A stretch of DNA of 64,000 nucleotides from Flavobacterium humidisoli. GTDB lineage: Bacteria > Bacteroidota > Bacteroidia > Flavobacteriales > Flavobacteriaceae. The position numbers were made by a program, and so were the translations under genes. The stretch covers positions 1,922,001-1,986,000 of the forward strand of contig NZ_CP096829.1 in the NCBI RefSeq assembly GCF_023272795.1, given 5' to 3'. This document shows positions 1-7,808 of this stretch, one piece after another; the stretch's first letter is position 1, and every line of letters starts with the position of its first letter. The notes beneath the pieces are model-generated. The model was not told the DNA's origin and did no database searches. It worked only from the letters and a program-made list of their open reading frames with translations.

Positions 1-60
1 TTCTTATATTTCACTTTTGCAAATTGTATTTATAGTAGATAAATTTTTAAGATAGTTGTT

Positions 61-648
61 ATGGAAATGACATTGAAAACAAATGAAGAACAAGTAAGGA
101 AATCAAAATCAGCAAAACTGATTCTGCTTTTCGCGATGGTTAGTATGACTATGATGTTTGCTGGTTTAACGAGTGCATTTGTAGTTAGTAAATCAAGAGC
201 AGACTGGTTGAAGAATTTTGAGCTTCCTTCAGCTTTCTATTGGAGCACAGCAGTAATTATTGCATGTAGTGTTACTTTTTATTTGGCGAAAAAAGCCATC
301 CAAAAAGACAATAGAAGTGCGGTTACAGGATTACTTCTTGGAACTTTAGCTTTAGGGGTTTTATTTGTGGTATTACAATTCAAAGGATTTGGACAAATCG
401 TTTCAGAAGGGTATTACTTTACTGGAGAAGGTAGTTCAATTACTACAACTTTTCTTTATGTGGTAACAGTTACACACCTGTTGCACTTAGCTGGCGGATT
501 AATTTCACTTTTAATTATAATTTATAATCATTTTAAACAAAAATACAATTCGACTCAAACTCTTGGGATAGAGCTAGGTGCGATGTATTGGCACTTTTTG
601 GATTTATTATGGGTATATTTATTTTTATTTTTATATTTCTTTAAATAA
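61..648 (+). CDS. Cytochrome c oxidase subunit III (short form)
   Basis: Predicted heme-copper oxidase subunit III, an inner-membrane helper of the proton-pumping terminal oxidase. The 195 residues contain about five hydrophobic helices (roughly 18-40, 59-77, 87-106, 126-152, 175-194). The last helix carries the family pattern YWHFLDLLW (residues 176-184). It is followed 42 bases later by a second, longer subunit III and then subunit IV, so this is the oxidase cluster; the catalytic subunits are not in the window. Having two subunit III genes in tandem is usual in Flavobacteriia (family knowledge). The ATG at 61 is the only sensible start. Confidence 0.9.
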   Translation: MEMTLKTNEEQVRKSKSAKLILLFAMVSMTMMFAGLTSAFVVSKSRADWLKNFELPSAFYWSTAVIIACSVTFYLAKKAIQKDNRSAVTGLLLGTLALGVLFVVLQFKGFGQIVSEGYYFTGEGSSITTTFLYVVTVTHLLHLAGGLISLLIIIYNHFKQKYNSTQTLGIELGAMYWHFLDLLWVYLFLFLYFFK

Positions 649-690
649 GAAAAAAACGTAAATTTGGGAACTTTTTAACGAATATCTTTT

Positions 691-1674
691 ATGGGAGCGA
701 CAGTTACTACTGCAAACAACGACGAAAAAACTTGGGGAGGCGGTCACAATGAGCCTTTAGGAGCAAGTTATGGTAAAATGATGATGTGGTTTTTTATCGT
801 ATCAGATGCCTTAACATTCTCTGGATTTCTAGGAGCTTATGGTTTTTCTAGATTCAAATTTATTGAAACTTGGCCTTTGGCTGATGAAGTGTTCACTCAC
901 TTCCCATTTATGCATGGTGTTGCGGCTCCAATGTATTATGTAGCATTAATGACTTTTATTTTGATCTTTTCTTCTGTAACAATGGTACTAGCTGTTGATG
1001 CAGGACACCAATTGAAAAAGACAAAAGTTGCAATCTATATGTTCTTAACTATTATTGGAGGTTTAATTTTCGTTGGTTCTCAAGCTTGGGAATGGAAAAA
1101 CTTCATTAAAGGAGAATATGGTGCGGTTGAAACAGTTGGAGGAAGTTTGCTTCAATTTGTGGATAAAGATGGTAAAAGAGTAGCTTTAGCTGATTTTGCT
1201 GTTAAATTGCCAGAACAAAGAGAAGCTTTAACAAGAAGCCATTCAACTTGGTTTATGGAAGACGCTCAGTCTCTTCCAACTTACACAGTTGCTGAAGTGC
1301 AAGCTGGATTTAAAGCGCATCCAGAAATCTTAATCAGAACAGAAAAACTTACAGATAAAAAGAAAAAGACTGTTTTATCAAGAGAAGAATCTGAAAAACA
1401 TTTAGCTAACGCTAAATATGTAGTAGAAGGTGCTAACTTGATTAGAAACGAGTACGGTAATAAATTATTTGCTGATTTCTTCTTCTTTATTACAGGTTTC
1501 CACGGATTCCACGTATTCTCTGGAGTTATTATTAATATCATTATTTTCTTTAATGTATTATTAGGTACTTACGAGAAGAGAAGAAGCTACGAAATGGTAG
1601 AAAAAGTTGGTTTATATTGGCACTTCGTAGATTTAGTTTGGGTATTTGTATTTACAGTTTTCTACCTAGTTTAA
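691..1674 (+). CDS. Cytochrome c oxidase subunit III (long form with insertion)
   Basis: Second subunit III of the heme-copper oxidase, 327 residues. Membrane helices lie at about 30-50, 78-102, 112-132, 258-290 and 305-326, and the terminal helix again has YWHFVDLVW (309-317). Between the third and fourth helices there is a hydrophilic stretch of about 115 residues (141-258), rich in Lys and Glu, that the neighbouring short form lacks. It probably forms a soluble domain on one face of the complex; its role is unknown. It sits between the short subunit III and subunit IV in one transcription unit. Confidence 0.9.
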   Translation: MGATVTTANNDEKTWGGGHNEPLGASYGKMMMWFFIVSDALTFSGFLGAYGFSRFKFIETWPLADEVFTHFPFMHGVAAPMYYVALMTFILIFSSVTMVLAVDAGHQLKKTKVAIYMFLTIIGGLIFVGSQAWEWKNFIKGEYGAVETVGGSLLQFVDKDGKRVALADFAVKLPEQREALTRSHSTWFMEDAQSLPTYTVAEVQAGFKAHPEILIRTEKLTDKKKKTVLSREESEKHLANAKYVVEGANLIRNEYGNKLFADFFFFITGFHGFHVFSGVIINIIIFFNVLLGTYEKRRSYEMVEKVGLYWHFVDLVWVFVFTVFYLV

Positions 1675-1692
1675 TTTTAGAATTTAATTATT

Positions 1693-2043
1693 ATGTCACA
1701 CGAGCACGTATCAAATACAAAAAGAATCTGGTTTGTTTTCGCATTACTTTCAGTAGTAACTACAGTTGAAGTTATTTTGGGTATCTACAAACCTGCGTCA
1801 TTAGAATTTACTCATTTTATTGGTTTGAATTTGTTAAACTGGATTTTCTATATCCTTACAATATTCAAAGCATATTATATTGTATGGGCATTTATGCACA
1901 TGGAAGGTGAAAAAAGCAGCCTTAGATGGTCTGTAGTTTCTCCTGTTATCTTCCTAGTTTTATATTTATTGTTTATTCTATTGACAGAAGGACATTATAT
2001 TTATGGGGTTTTTAAAGATTCTACTATTAAATGGAATTTTTAA
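1693..2043 (+). CDS. Cytochrome c oxidase subunit IV
   Basis: Small 116-residue inner-membrane protein with three predicted helices (about 12-30, 46-70, 82-104) and the HMEGE motif after the second helix typical of the bacterial subunit IV (CtaF/CyoD-like) family. It assists assembly or stability of the oxidase. It starts 18 bases after the long subunit III and is followed by a clear intrinsic terminator at 2066-2089, so it ends the oxidase structural operon. Confidence 0.85.
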   Translation: MSHEHVSNTKRIWFVFALLSVVTTVEVILGIYKPASLEFTHFIGLNLLNWIFYILTIFKAYYIVWAFMHMEGEKSSLRWSVVSPVIFLVLYLLFILLTEGHYIYGVFKDSTIKWNF

Positions 2044-2065
2044 CATGATATTAATTCGAAAAGAG

Positions 2066-2089
2066 TCCCGATAACATCGGGATTTTTTT
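2066..2089 (+). terminator. Intrinsic terminator after oxidase subunit IV
   Basis: A perfect 7-bp stem TCCCGAT / ATCGGGA with an AAC loop (2066-2082) is followed directly by seven T. The T-run overlaps the -7 box of the next promoter at 2089. Confidence 0.85.
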
Positions 2090-2096
2090 ATTTTTG
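2089..2096 (+). promoter_or_regulatory. Promoter -7 box TATTTTTG for the SCO cluster
   Basis: It matches the Bacteroidota TAnnTTTG -7 consensus and lies 26 bases before the ATG at 2122. No clear TTTG -33 box is seen because that position is occupied by the terminator stem. Confidence 0.5.
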
Positions 2097-2121
2097 TACC
2101 TCAATAATTTCCGTTAATACA

Positions 2122-2763
2122 ATGAAAAAAAATATAGTTCTCTTTGTACTTTTTGTATTGCCAATTGTAGCGTATTTGTTTTTTGCTTCTGGTGTAAATA
2201 GTTTTACGACTCTTCCTGTGATAACACCAAAAGTGGCCGACTTTGGAAACTGGAATTCATTAAACGGAAAAAAAATCTCCCTTGATAAAAAGATTACTGT
2301 GCTAGGTTTTGCCGGTACAAATATTCTAGAAAATAGAGGTAATTATTTTAATCTAAATGAAAAGATCTACAAACGTTATAACGGTTTTGAAGATCTTCAG
2401 TTTGTAGTGTTGTGTCCAACAGGAACTGAAAAAGAAGCTCAAAAAATTGTTGATGCTTTATCTCCTTTTACAGATGTTAAGAATTGGAATTTTGTTTTTG
2501 CTTCAAAAGAAGAAATCCAAAAATTTTATGACGGACTTCATTTAAAAGAAAAACTGAATGAAAACCTTGGAACTTCTAATGTTTATATAGTCGATAAAGA
2601 ACGTAATCTGAGAGGTAGAAAAGACCAGAAGGAATATAAAGAAGGTTATGATACTTTTCATCCGTCTGAGTTGAGTAATGAAATGCTTGATGACTTCAAG
2701 ATTATTCTTTACGAATATCGCGCAGCATTAAAGAAGAATCATAACGCTACAAAGCAACTTTAA
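2122..2763 (+). CDS. SCO-like secreted/membrane protein lacking the CxxxC motif
   Basis: 213-residue protein with one N-terminal hydrophobic segment (about 4-24) and a soluble domain that reads like a degenerate thioredoxin/SCO fold: a strand with VLGFAGTN where SCO proteins have the redox motif, then LQFVVLCPTG, a NWNFVFAS segment and a NVYIVDKERNLRGR strand matching the C-terminal part of SCO1. The two copper-binding cysteines of SCO1 are missing. It lies 13 bases before a canonical SCO1/SenC gene and after the oxidase genes, so a part in oxidase copper-site assembly is plausible but inferred. No named family is recognised with confidence. Confidence 0.65.
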   Translation: MKKNIVLFVLFVLPIVAYLFFASGVNSFTTLPVITPKVADFGNWNSLNGKKISLDKKITVLGFAGTNILENRGNYFNLNEKIYKRYNGFEDLQFVVLCPTGTEKEAQKIVDALSPFTDVKNWNFVFASKEEIQKFYDGLHLKEKLNENLGTSNVYIVDKERNLRGRKDQKEYKEGYDTFHPSELSNEMLDDFKIILYEYRAALKKNHNATKQL

Positions 2764-2776
2764 AAAATCATTTATA

Positions 2777-3463
2777 ATGTTTAAGAACAAATCATATATC
2801 GGAATCTCTTTTGTGATTCTAATTTTTGGGATCTATGCTATTCCTAAAATTGTCGATCGAGTTAAAAACGGTGACGTTGTAAAAGGAAACCGTTTGGATA
2901 ATGTTGAGACTAAATCTTCAAAAGATGGTAAGCTTTTGACAATTGGACCAGCTCCAAAATTCGAATTGACAAATCAAGACAATGTGAAGATTTCGAATGA
3001 AAGTTATAAAGGAAAAGTGTATGTTTTGGAATTCTTCTTTACAACTTGTCCTTCAATTTGTCCAAAGATGAACATGAGCATGCTGGAGATTGAAAAAACT
3101 TTTTTCGGGAATCCGAACTTTGGAATTGTTTCTATTACAATCGATCCGAAACATGATACTCCACAAGTTTTGAAAGACCATGCTAAATTGTTAGGTGTAA
3201 AATCTTCAAACTGGAATTTCCTAACTGGAGACAGAAGCGTAATTATGGATTTGTCTAATAAAGGATTTAATCTTTATGCAGGAGAAAATGATAAAGTAAG
3301 CGGTGGATTTGAGCATTCTGGTCTGTTTGCTTTAATTGATAAAGATGGAAACATTCGTTGTAGAAAAGACGAATTCGGAAATCCGAATATTTATTATGAT
3401 GGTTTAGATAAAAAAGGGGTTAGAGATATTCAGCAAGACATTAAAATTTTATTAGAAGAATAA
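2777..3463 (+). CDS. SCO1/SenC family copper chaperone
   Basis: Membrane-anchored thioredoxin-fold protein that delivers copper to, or reduces, the CuA site of cytochrome oxidase. One N-terminal anchor helix (about 6-23) is followed by the SCO domain with the copper-binding CPSIC motif (C91, C95) and the distal His in GFEHSG (H180), all three ligands present. The 228-residue length is typical. It sits between a cysteine-less SCO-like paralogue and a DUF420 gene that starts 2 bases after its stop, consistent with one oxidase-maturation operon. Confidence 0.9.
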   Translation: MFKNKSYIGISFVILIFGIYAIPKIVDRVKNGDVVKGNRLDNVETKSSKDGKLLTIGPAPKFELTNQDNVKISNESYKGKVYVLEFFFTTCPSICPKMNMSMLEIEKTFFGNPNFGIVSITIDPKHDTPQVLKDHAKLLGVKSSNWNFLTGDRSVIMDLSNKGFNLYAGENDKVSGGFEHSGLFALIDKDGNIRCRKDEFGNPNIYYDGLDKKGVRDIQQDIKILLEE

Positions 3464-3465
3464 AA

Positions 3466-4008
3466 ATGGAAGATAATACTTTAGAGAAAAAATATAACAA
3501 GTTCATTATTGCAGTTTCAATTGTAATTCCAGTTGTCGTGGCAATTTTATTTGGCGTTAAATTAAAAGATTTTGGTTTTAATGTAGAACCTTTATCATTT
3601 CTACCTCCAATTTATGCAACTACAAATGGTATTACTGCTGTTGTGTTAGTTTTGGCTGTTATGGCAATTAAGAGAGGAAATCAAAAATTACACGAAAGAT
3701 TAATGACTTTTGCTATTGCATTGTCGGTTGCATTTTTGGTTATGTACGTAGCGTATCATATGACTTCAGATTCTACAAAATACGGAGGAGAGGGAGTATT
3801 GCGTTATGTGTATTTCTTTATTCTTGTAACGCATATTTTATTGTCAATTGCTATTATTCCACTTGTTTTGATTACTTATGTGAGAGCGCTTGCAAAACGT
3901 TTTGACAGACATAGAAAAATAGCTAAAATTACTTTCCCTCTTTGGTTATATGTAGCAGTAACGGGAGTGGTGGTTTACTTAATGATTTCTCCATATTATG
4001 TACACTAA
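3466..4008 (+). CDS. DUF420 membrane protein (oxidase-associated)
   Basis: 180 residues with five predicted helices (about 12-30, 52-68, 80-98, 115-138, 157-174). Several His residues lie near helix ends (H77, H98, H123, H149), the pattern seen in DUF420/CtaM-type proteins linked to heme-copper oxidase assembly. The start is 2 bases after the SCO stop and the stop overlaps the next gene by 11 bases, indicating translational coupling. The role in oxidase assembly is inferred from family and neighbours. Confidence 0.8.
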   Translation: MEDNTLEKKYNKFIIAVSIVIPVVVAILFGVKLKDFGFNVEPLSFLPPIYATTNGITAVVLVLAVMAIKRGNQKLHERLMTFAIALSVAFLVMYVAYHMTSDSTKYGGEGVLRYVYFFILVTHILLSIAIIPLVLITYVRALAKRFDRHRKIAKITFPLWLYVAVTGVVVYLMISPYYVH

Positions 4009-4261
4009 AAAAAATAATTTTCAAATCGTGAAATCCAAATTTCAAGCTCTTTTTTTTGGAGTTTGTTTTTTTCTAATTGGAATTTCTGCTAATGCGCAAT
4101 GTGCAATGTGTCGTGCGGCTTTAGGAGGAGATTCTAATACCAAAAAGGCTGAAGCTGTAAATGATGGAATTGTTTACTTAATGGTAATTCCTTATTTACT
4201 TGTATTAATAATGGGATATTTGATTTATCGAATGTATTCTAAAAAGAAAAAAGCAGTGTAA
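3998..4261 (+). CDS. Small CxxC membrane protein of the oxidase cluster
   Basis: 87 residues: an N-terminal signal-like segment (14-34), then C35-A-M-C38, a short hydrophilic part and one helix (about 58-78) with a Lys-rich tail. The ATG overlaps the DUF420 stop by 11 bases. The CxxC directly after the cleavage-like ANAQ suggests a periplasmic redox or metal site next to a membrane anchor. It belongs to no family I can name; given the neighbours it could help oxidase assembly. The stop codon lies within the terminator palindrome. Confidence 0.7.
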   Translation: MYTKKNNFQIVKSKFQALFFGVCFFLIGISANAQCAMCRAALGGDSNTKKAEAVNDGIVYLMVIPYLLVLIMGYLIYRMYSKKKKAV

Positions 4262-4281
4262 TTACACTGCTTTTTCTTTTT
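4248..4281. terminator. Bidirectional terminator between convergent genes
   Basis: A perfect 14-bp palindrome (AAAAAGCAGTGTAA and its complement, 4248-4275) is flanked by A and T runs. It serves both the oxidase cluster and the convergent DUF4403 gene. Confidence 0.8.
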
Positions 4282-5688
4282 TTATTTCAATCCGTTTACT
4301 GAGACATTTACCGTTCCGTTTATTTTGATAAAGGCTATAATGGCCTGATTGGTTAACTGTATTTTGTCAAACTGAATATCTTCCATTTTTCCGTTAACAA
4401 ATACTCCAGGCATCGGCGAATAGTTTTTTAAGTAACCTGCCATGCTTTTTTTGCCTTCTTCCAAATTTGGTTGAATGGAATAGCGGCAACTTTCTTCCAT
4501 TTTTCTTAGAATATATCCTTGTGCCAGCCAATTTGCTGTACGCATCAATTTGCTTTTGGTATCTAAGACGTAATCTAGCTTTTCAAAATAAATCTCTTTT
4601 GTTTGTGCATTGTATGAAGGAAATCCATTTAAATAAAGGGTTCCGTTAATAGATCCTAAAACGTCTAAAGCAATGACCATTTTGCCGTCTTTATGCCAAA
4701 TTGAAACATTTTTTACGGTTACTTTTTTGCTTCCAGAACCAAACTCCTGATCTGCAAAATTCTTGGTCATAATCTTTGATGCATCTATATAGCTCGAAAT
4801 GGCTGCAATATTAGCAGAAATCTGATTTGGGATTTTAGCAACAGGTTTTAGAGCAATTTTGTTAGCATTATATTTTGATTCTGGCTGTTTTCCAACTATG
4901 GTTTCCATATTGCATTTCATTCCCATATCAAGTAAGAAAGAATCGTTTTTTAGTTTTGCGTTTGTAGAGTAAATTTCGATAGGAACAATTCGCAACCAGC
5001 TTTCGTATGTATCACTCATTTGAAAAGGAGTAGAGATTTTTTCGACAGCCTGAAGAACGTTTGGTTTAAAATCCATTGATTTTTCAATTGCTCCATCGAT
5101 TTCTTTTTCCAGCTGGTTTTTAAAAATAGAAATAGCTGGATTTATTAAGTAAGTAATCGGCATGTTTTTGCCAAATACAGTCATTGTTGGACTTTCGTTC
5201 CAATTTAGAGACTTAAACTCTGTTTTTGTTGTTAGTTTCCAATTGGTAAGAGTGGTTTCACTAGATAAAGTTATAACTCCGTTTAAGTTAAATTCTCTAA
5301 CGTCGTACAGCTCTATCCCCATTTTTTTTGTTCCGATTCGATATTTGATATTCGCTTTAAGCGGTAAAATCGTTCTAATTCTTTTATTCGGATTTGATGG
5401 ATCATTTTGAATTTTGATCGGAGCCTGTTTCCAGATTTTCATTTCAATATCATCATCTTGGATGTTATTATCCTCATAAATCAATCCATTAAGGAGAGTG
5501 TTTGTCTGATTTTCGATATCACTTAATTTGATCGTAATCGGAAGGTTGATAAATGACGGGCTGCTATCATAAACTAGCGGGCTAGCATCATCGGGTTCAG
5601 GTTTTAATGTCTCTAATTTTGAAGTAGAAGAACAGCTTGTTAATACGGCAAGCGCCGAAAACATTGTAATAATAGAAGTAAGCTTCAT
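4282..5688 (-). CDS. DUF4403 family lipoprotein
   Basis: 468 residues from the ATG at 5688; the reading frame is open to 5733 but the upstream part is not signal-like. The N-terminus is a lipoprotein signal ending in a TSCSS lipobox. The body matches the layout of DUF4403, large periplasmic beta-rich proteins with two related halves seen in Bacteroidota; the C-terminal half carries long amphipathic strands. Function unknown; the related TULIP/BPI-like folds bind lipids, which is only a suggestion here. It is a single gene, convergent with the oxidase cluster and divergent from the exporter operon. Confidence 0.75.
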   Translation of the reverse strand: MKLTSIITMFSALAVLTSCSSTSKLETLKPEPDDASPLVYDSSPSFINLPITIKLSDIENQTNTLLNGLIYEDNNIQDDDIEMKIWKQAPIKIQNDPSNPNKRIRTILPLKANIKYRIGTKKMGIELYDVREFNLNGVITLSSETTLTNWKLTTKTEFKSLNWNESPTMTVFGKNMPITYLINPAISIFKNQLEKEIDGAIEKSMDFKPNVLQAVEKISTPFQMSDTYESWLRIVPIEIYSTNAKLKNDSFLLDMGMKCNMETIVGKQPESKYNANKIALKPVAKIPNQISANIAAISSYIDASKIMTKNFADQEFGSGSKKVTVKNVSIWHKDGKMVIALDVLGSINGTLYLNGFPSYNAQTKEIYFEKLDYVLDTKSKLMRTANWLAQGYILRKMEESCRYSIQPNLEEGKKSMAGYLKNYSPMPGVFVNGKMEDIQFDKIQLTNQAIIAFIKINGTVNVSVNGLK

Positions 5689-5867
5689 TTTAATATGAAT
5701 TTTTAGACAAGGTAAAATTACAAAAACAATCATATTTTCTGAAAAAAGTGTAACAATAACTAAAAAAGGTAGTCTAATAGAAAAATAGGTAACATAATTA
5801 TTAACTTTTTATTATCATAAATTACTTAATAAATACGTTATTATTGTCTAAAAAATTTAACAATACC

Positions 5868-6569
5868 ATGATTGAAATTAAAGATTTACACAAATCCTAT
5901 AAAATGGGAAGTTCGCAATTACATGTATTAAAAGGAATTAATTTTAATATAGAAGAAGGGGAATTGGTTGCAATCATGGGGTCGTCTGGTTCGGGTAAAT
6001 CAACACTTCTTAATATTTTAGGAATTTTGGATGAAGCCGATTCAGGAAGTTATATTTTAGATAAAACGCCAATTAAAAAATTAAACGAAACAATTGCTTC
6101 AAAATATCGTAACAAATTTTTAGGTTTTGTTTTTCAGTCTTTTAACTTAATAAATTACAAAACGGCATTAGACAATGTTGCGATGCCATTGTATTATCAA
6201 GGCGTCAAAAGGAAGGAACGTTACGAGATAGCAATGAAGTATTTGGAGAAAGTAGGTTTGGGTTCTCATGTTCATCACTTGCCAAATGAACTTTCTGGAG
6301 GTCAAAAACAACGTGTTGCTATTGCAAGAGCATTAGCTTCGAATCCGAAAGTATTGCTTGCCGATGAACCAACGGGAGCTCTTGACACCAAAACCTCTTA
6401 TGAAGTTATGGAGCTTATTCAAGGAATTAATGACGAGGGGAAAACAATTTTGATTGTTACACACGAACCTGATATTGCAGCAATGTGCAAAAGAAATGTT
6501 GTCCTAAAAGATGGATTAATTATCGATGATAAAAAAGTAGAACAAGTTAGAGCTTCGTCTTATGTTTAA
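5868..6569 (+). CDS. MacB-type ABC transporter ATP-binding protein
   Basis: 233-residue ATPase from the ATG at 5868 (a TTG 24 bases upstream is in frame but adds non-family residues). It has Walker A GSSGSGKS (38-45), Q-loop VFQSFN (from residue 88), signature LSGGQ (142-146) and Walker B VLLADE (162-167), the layout of the LolD/MacB family. It would power mechanotransmission by the two FtsX/MacB permeases that follow, the first of which overlaps its stop by 8 bases. The substrate is unknown. Confidence 0.9.
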   Translation: MIEIKDLHKSYKMGSSQLHVLKGINFNIEEGELVAIMGSSGSGKSTLLNILGILDEADSGSYILDKTPIKKLNETIASKYRNKFLGFVFQSFNLINYKTALDNVAMPLYYQGVKRKERYEIAMKYLEKVGLGSHVHHLPNELSGGQKQRVAIARALASNPKVLLADEPTGALDTKTSYEVMELIQGINDEGKTILIVTHEPDIAAMCKRNVVLKDGLIIDDKKVEQVRASSYV

Positions 6570-7806
6570 TATTGAACGTTGGCAGGAAATATTTGAAGCC
6601 ATTTCTAAAAACCGTTTAAGAACATTCTTAACGGGAGTCTCTGTAGCCTCAGGAATCTTTATTTTGGTAATCTTGCTTGGTGCAGGAAAAGGTCTTCAGA
6701 ACGGAATTGAAAAACAATTCGAACGTGATGCGGCTGGAATTATAGAGGTTTGGTCTGGAACTACTACTAAAGAATATAAAGGATTAAATCCGGGGAGACA
6801 AATTCAATTTCGCAATAGCGATTACAATCAATCGGTACAGAAATTCGAAGATAAATTAGATTTGAGAGCTTCAACAAATAATTACTGGGGGCAGTCTTTT
6901 GCTTATGGGAAAGAATCGGGTAATTATCAATTTAGAGGCGTAAATCCAGATTATGGCGGAATCGAGAATTTAACCATAGTTCAAGGCCGTTATGTAAATG
7001 CGAAGGATTTAGAAAGTAATGCAAAAGTAGCTGTTATCGGAATGAAATTGAAAACCGATTTGCTTAAGGATAAAGAGGCAATAGGAGAAGAAATCCTAAT
7101 TAACAACATTAACTTTAAAGTAGTTGGAGTCTTTACAGATCCGGGAGGAGAAAGAGAAGAAACTCGTGCTTATTTGCCCTTAACTACAGTTCAGAAAACA
7201 TTTGGTGGTGGCGATAAAATTAGCAACTTGTTTTTTACCCTAAAAAAGACAAGCAATTATGATGAAGCATTGGCTCAATCAGAAAAGTTTACCCAAGATT
7301 TAAAAAACTTATTAAAAAGTAAAAACGTAGTAGCTCCTGAAGATGATGGTGGTGTAGGAGTTTATAATTCGGTTAAAGATGCTAAACAGTTTTACGATTT
7401 AAATTTATATATCAGACTCTTTTTCTGGTGGGTTGGTATATGTACCATTATAGCAGGAGTTGTCGGAGTAAGTAATATCATGCTTATTATTGTAAAAGAA
7501 CGTACAAAAGAAATCGGGATTAGAAAAGCACTGGGAGCTTCGCCTTTTTCTATTATCACTATGATTCTTCATGAATCAATTTTCATTACTACCATTGCAG
7601 GTTTTGTTGGGTTATTGGCAAGTCTTGCTTTATTGGAATTTGTTGGTCCGATGGTTCAGAGTGAGTATTTCAGAAATCCTGAAGTAGATTTTAGTGTAGC
7701 TTTAACTACTTTGGTATTACTTGTTTTTGCCGGAGCAATGGCAGGATTTTTCCCAGCCTACAGAGCAGCCAAAATTAAACCTATTGTAGCACTTAGAGAC
7801 GAATAA
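6562..7806 (+). CDS. MacB-like ABC permease 1
   Basis: 414 residues with the MacB layout: one N-terminal helix (about 20-42), a long periplasmic domain, then three helices (about 285-310, 330-360, 380-402). It contains the conserved cytoplasmic segment ERTKEIGIRKALGAS before the third helix, the hallmark of MacB/FtsX permeases. It lacks a fused ATPase, which is the separate upstream gene. It is overlapped by that gene and followed 2 bases later by a paralogous permease, suggesting a heterodimer. Confidence 0.9.
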   Translation: MFNIERWQEIFEAISKNRLRTFLTGVSVASGIFILVILLGAGKGLQNGIEKQFERDAAGIIEVWSGTTTKEYKGLNPGRQIQFRNSDYNQSVQKFEDKLDLRASTNNYWGQSFAYGKESGNYQFRGVNPDYGGIENLTIVQGRYVNAKDLESNAKVAVIGMKLKTDLLKDKEAIGEEILINNINFKVVGVFTDPGGEREETRAYLPLTTVQKTFGGGDKISNLFFTLKKTSNYDEALAQSEKFTQDLKNLLKSKNVVAPEDDGGVGVYNSVKDAKQFYDLNLYIRLFFWWVGICTIIAGVVGVSNIMLIIVKERTKEIGIRKALGASPFSIITMILHESIFITTIAGFVGLLASLALLEFVGPMVQSEYFRNPEVDFSVALTTLVLLVFAGAMAGFFPAYRAAKIKPIVALRDE

Positions 7807-7808
7807 TT

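Noticed and set aside
1..60. 3' end of an upstream gene
   Set aside because: I see no convincing coding text in the first 60 bases.
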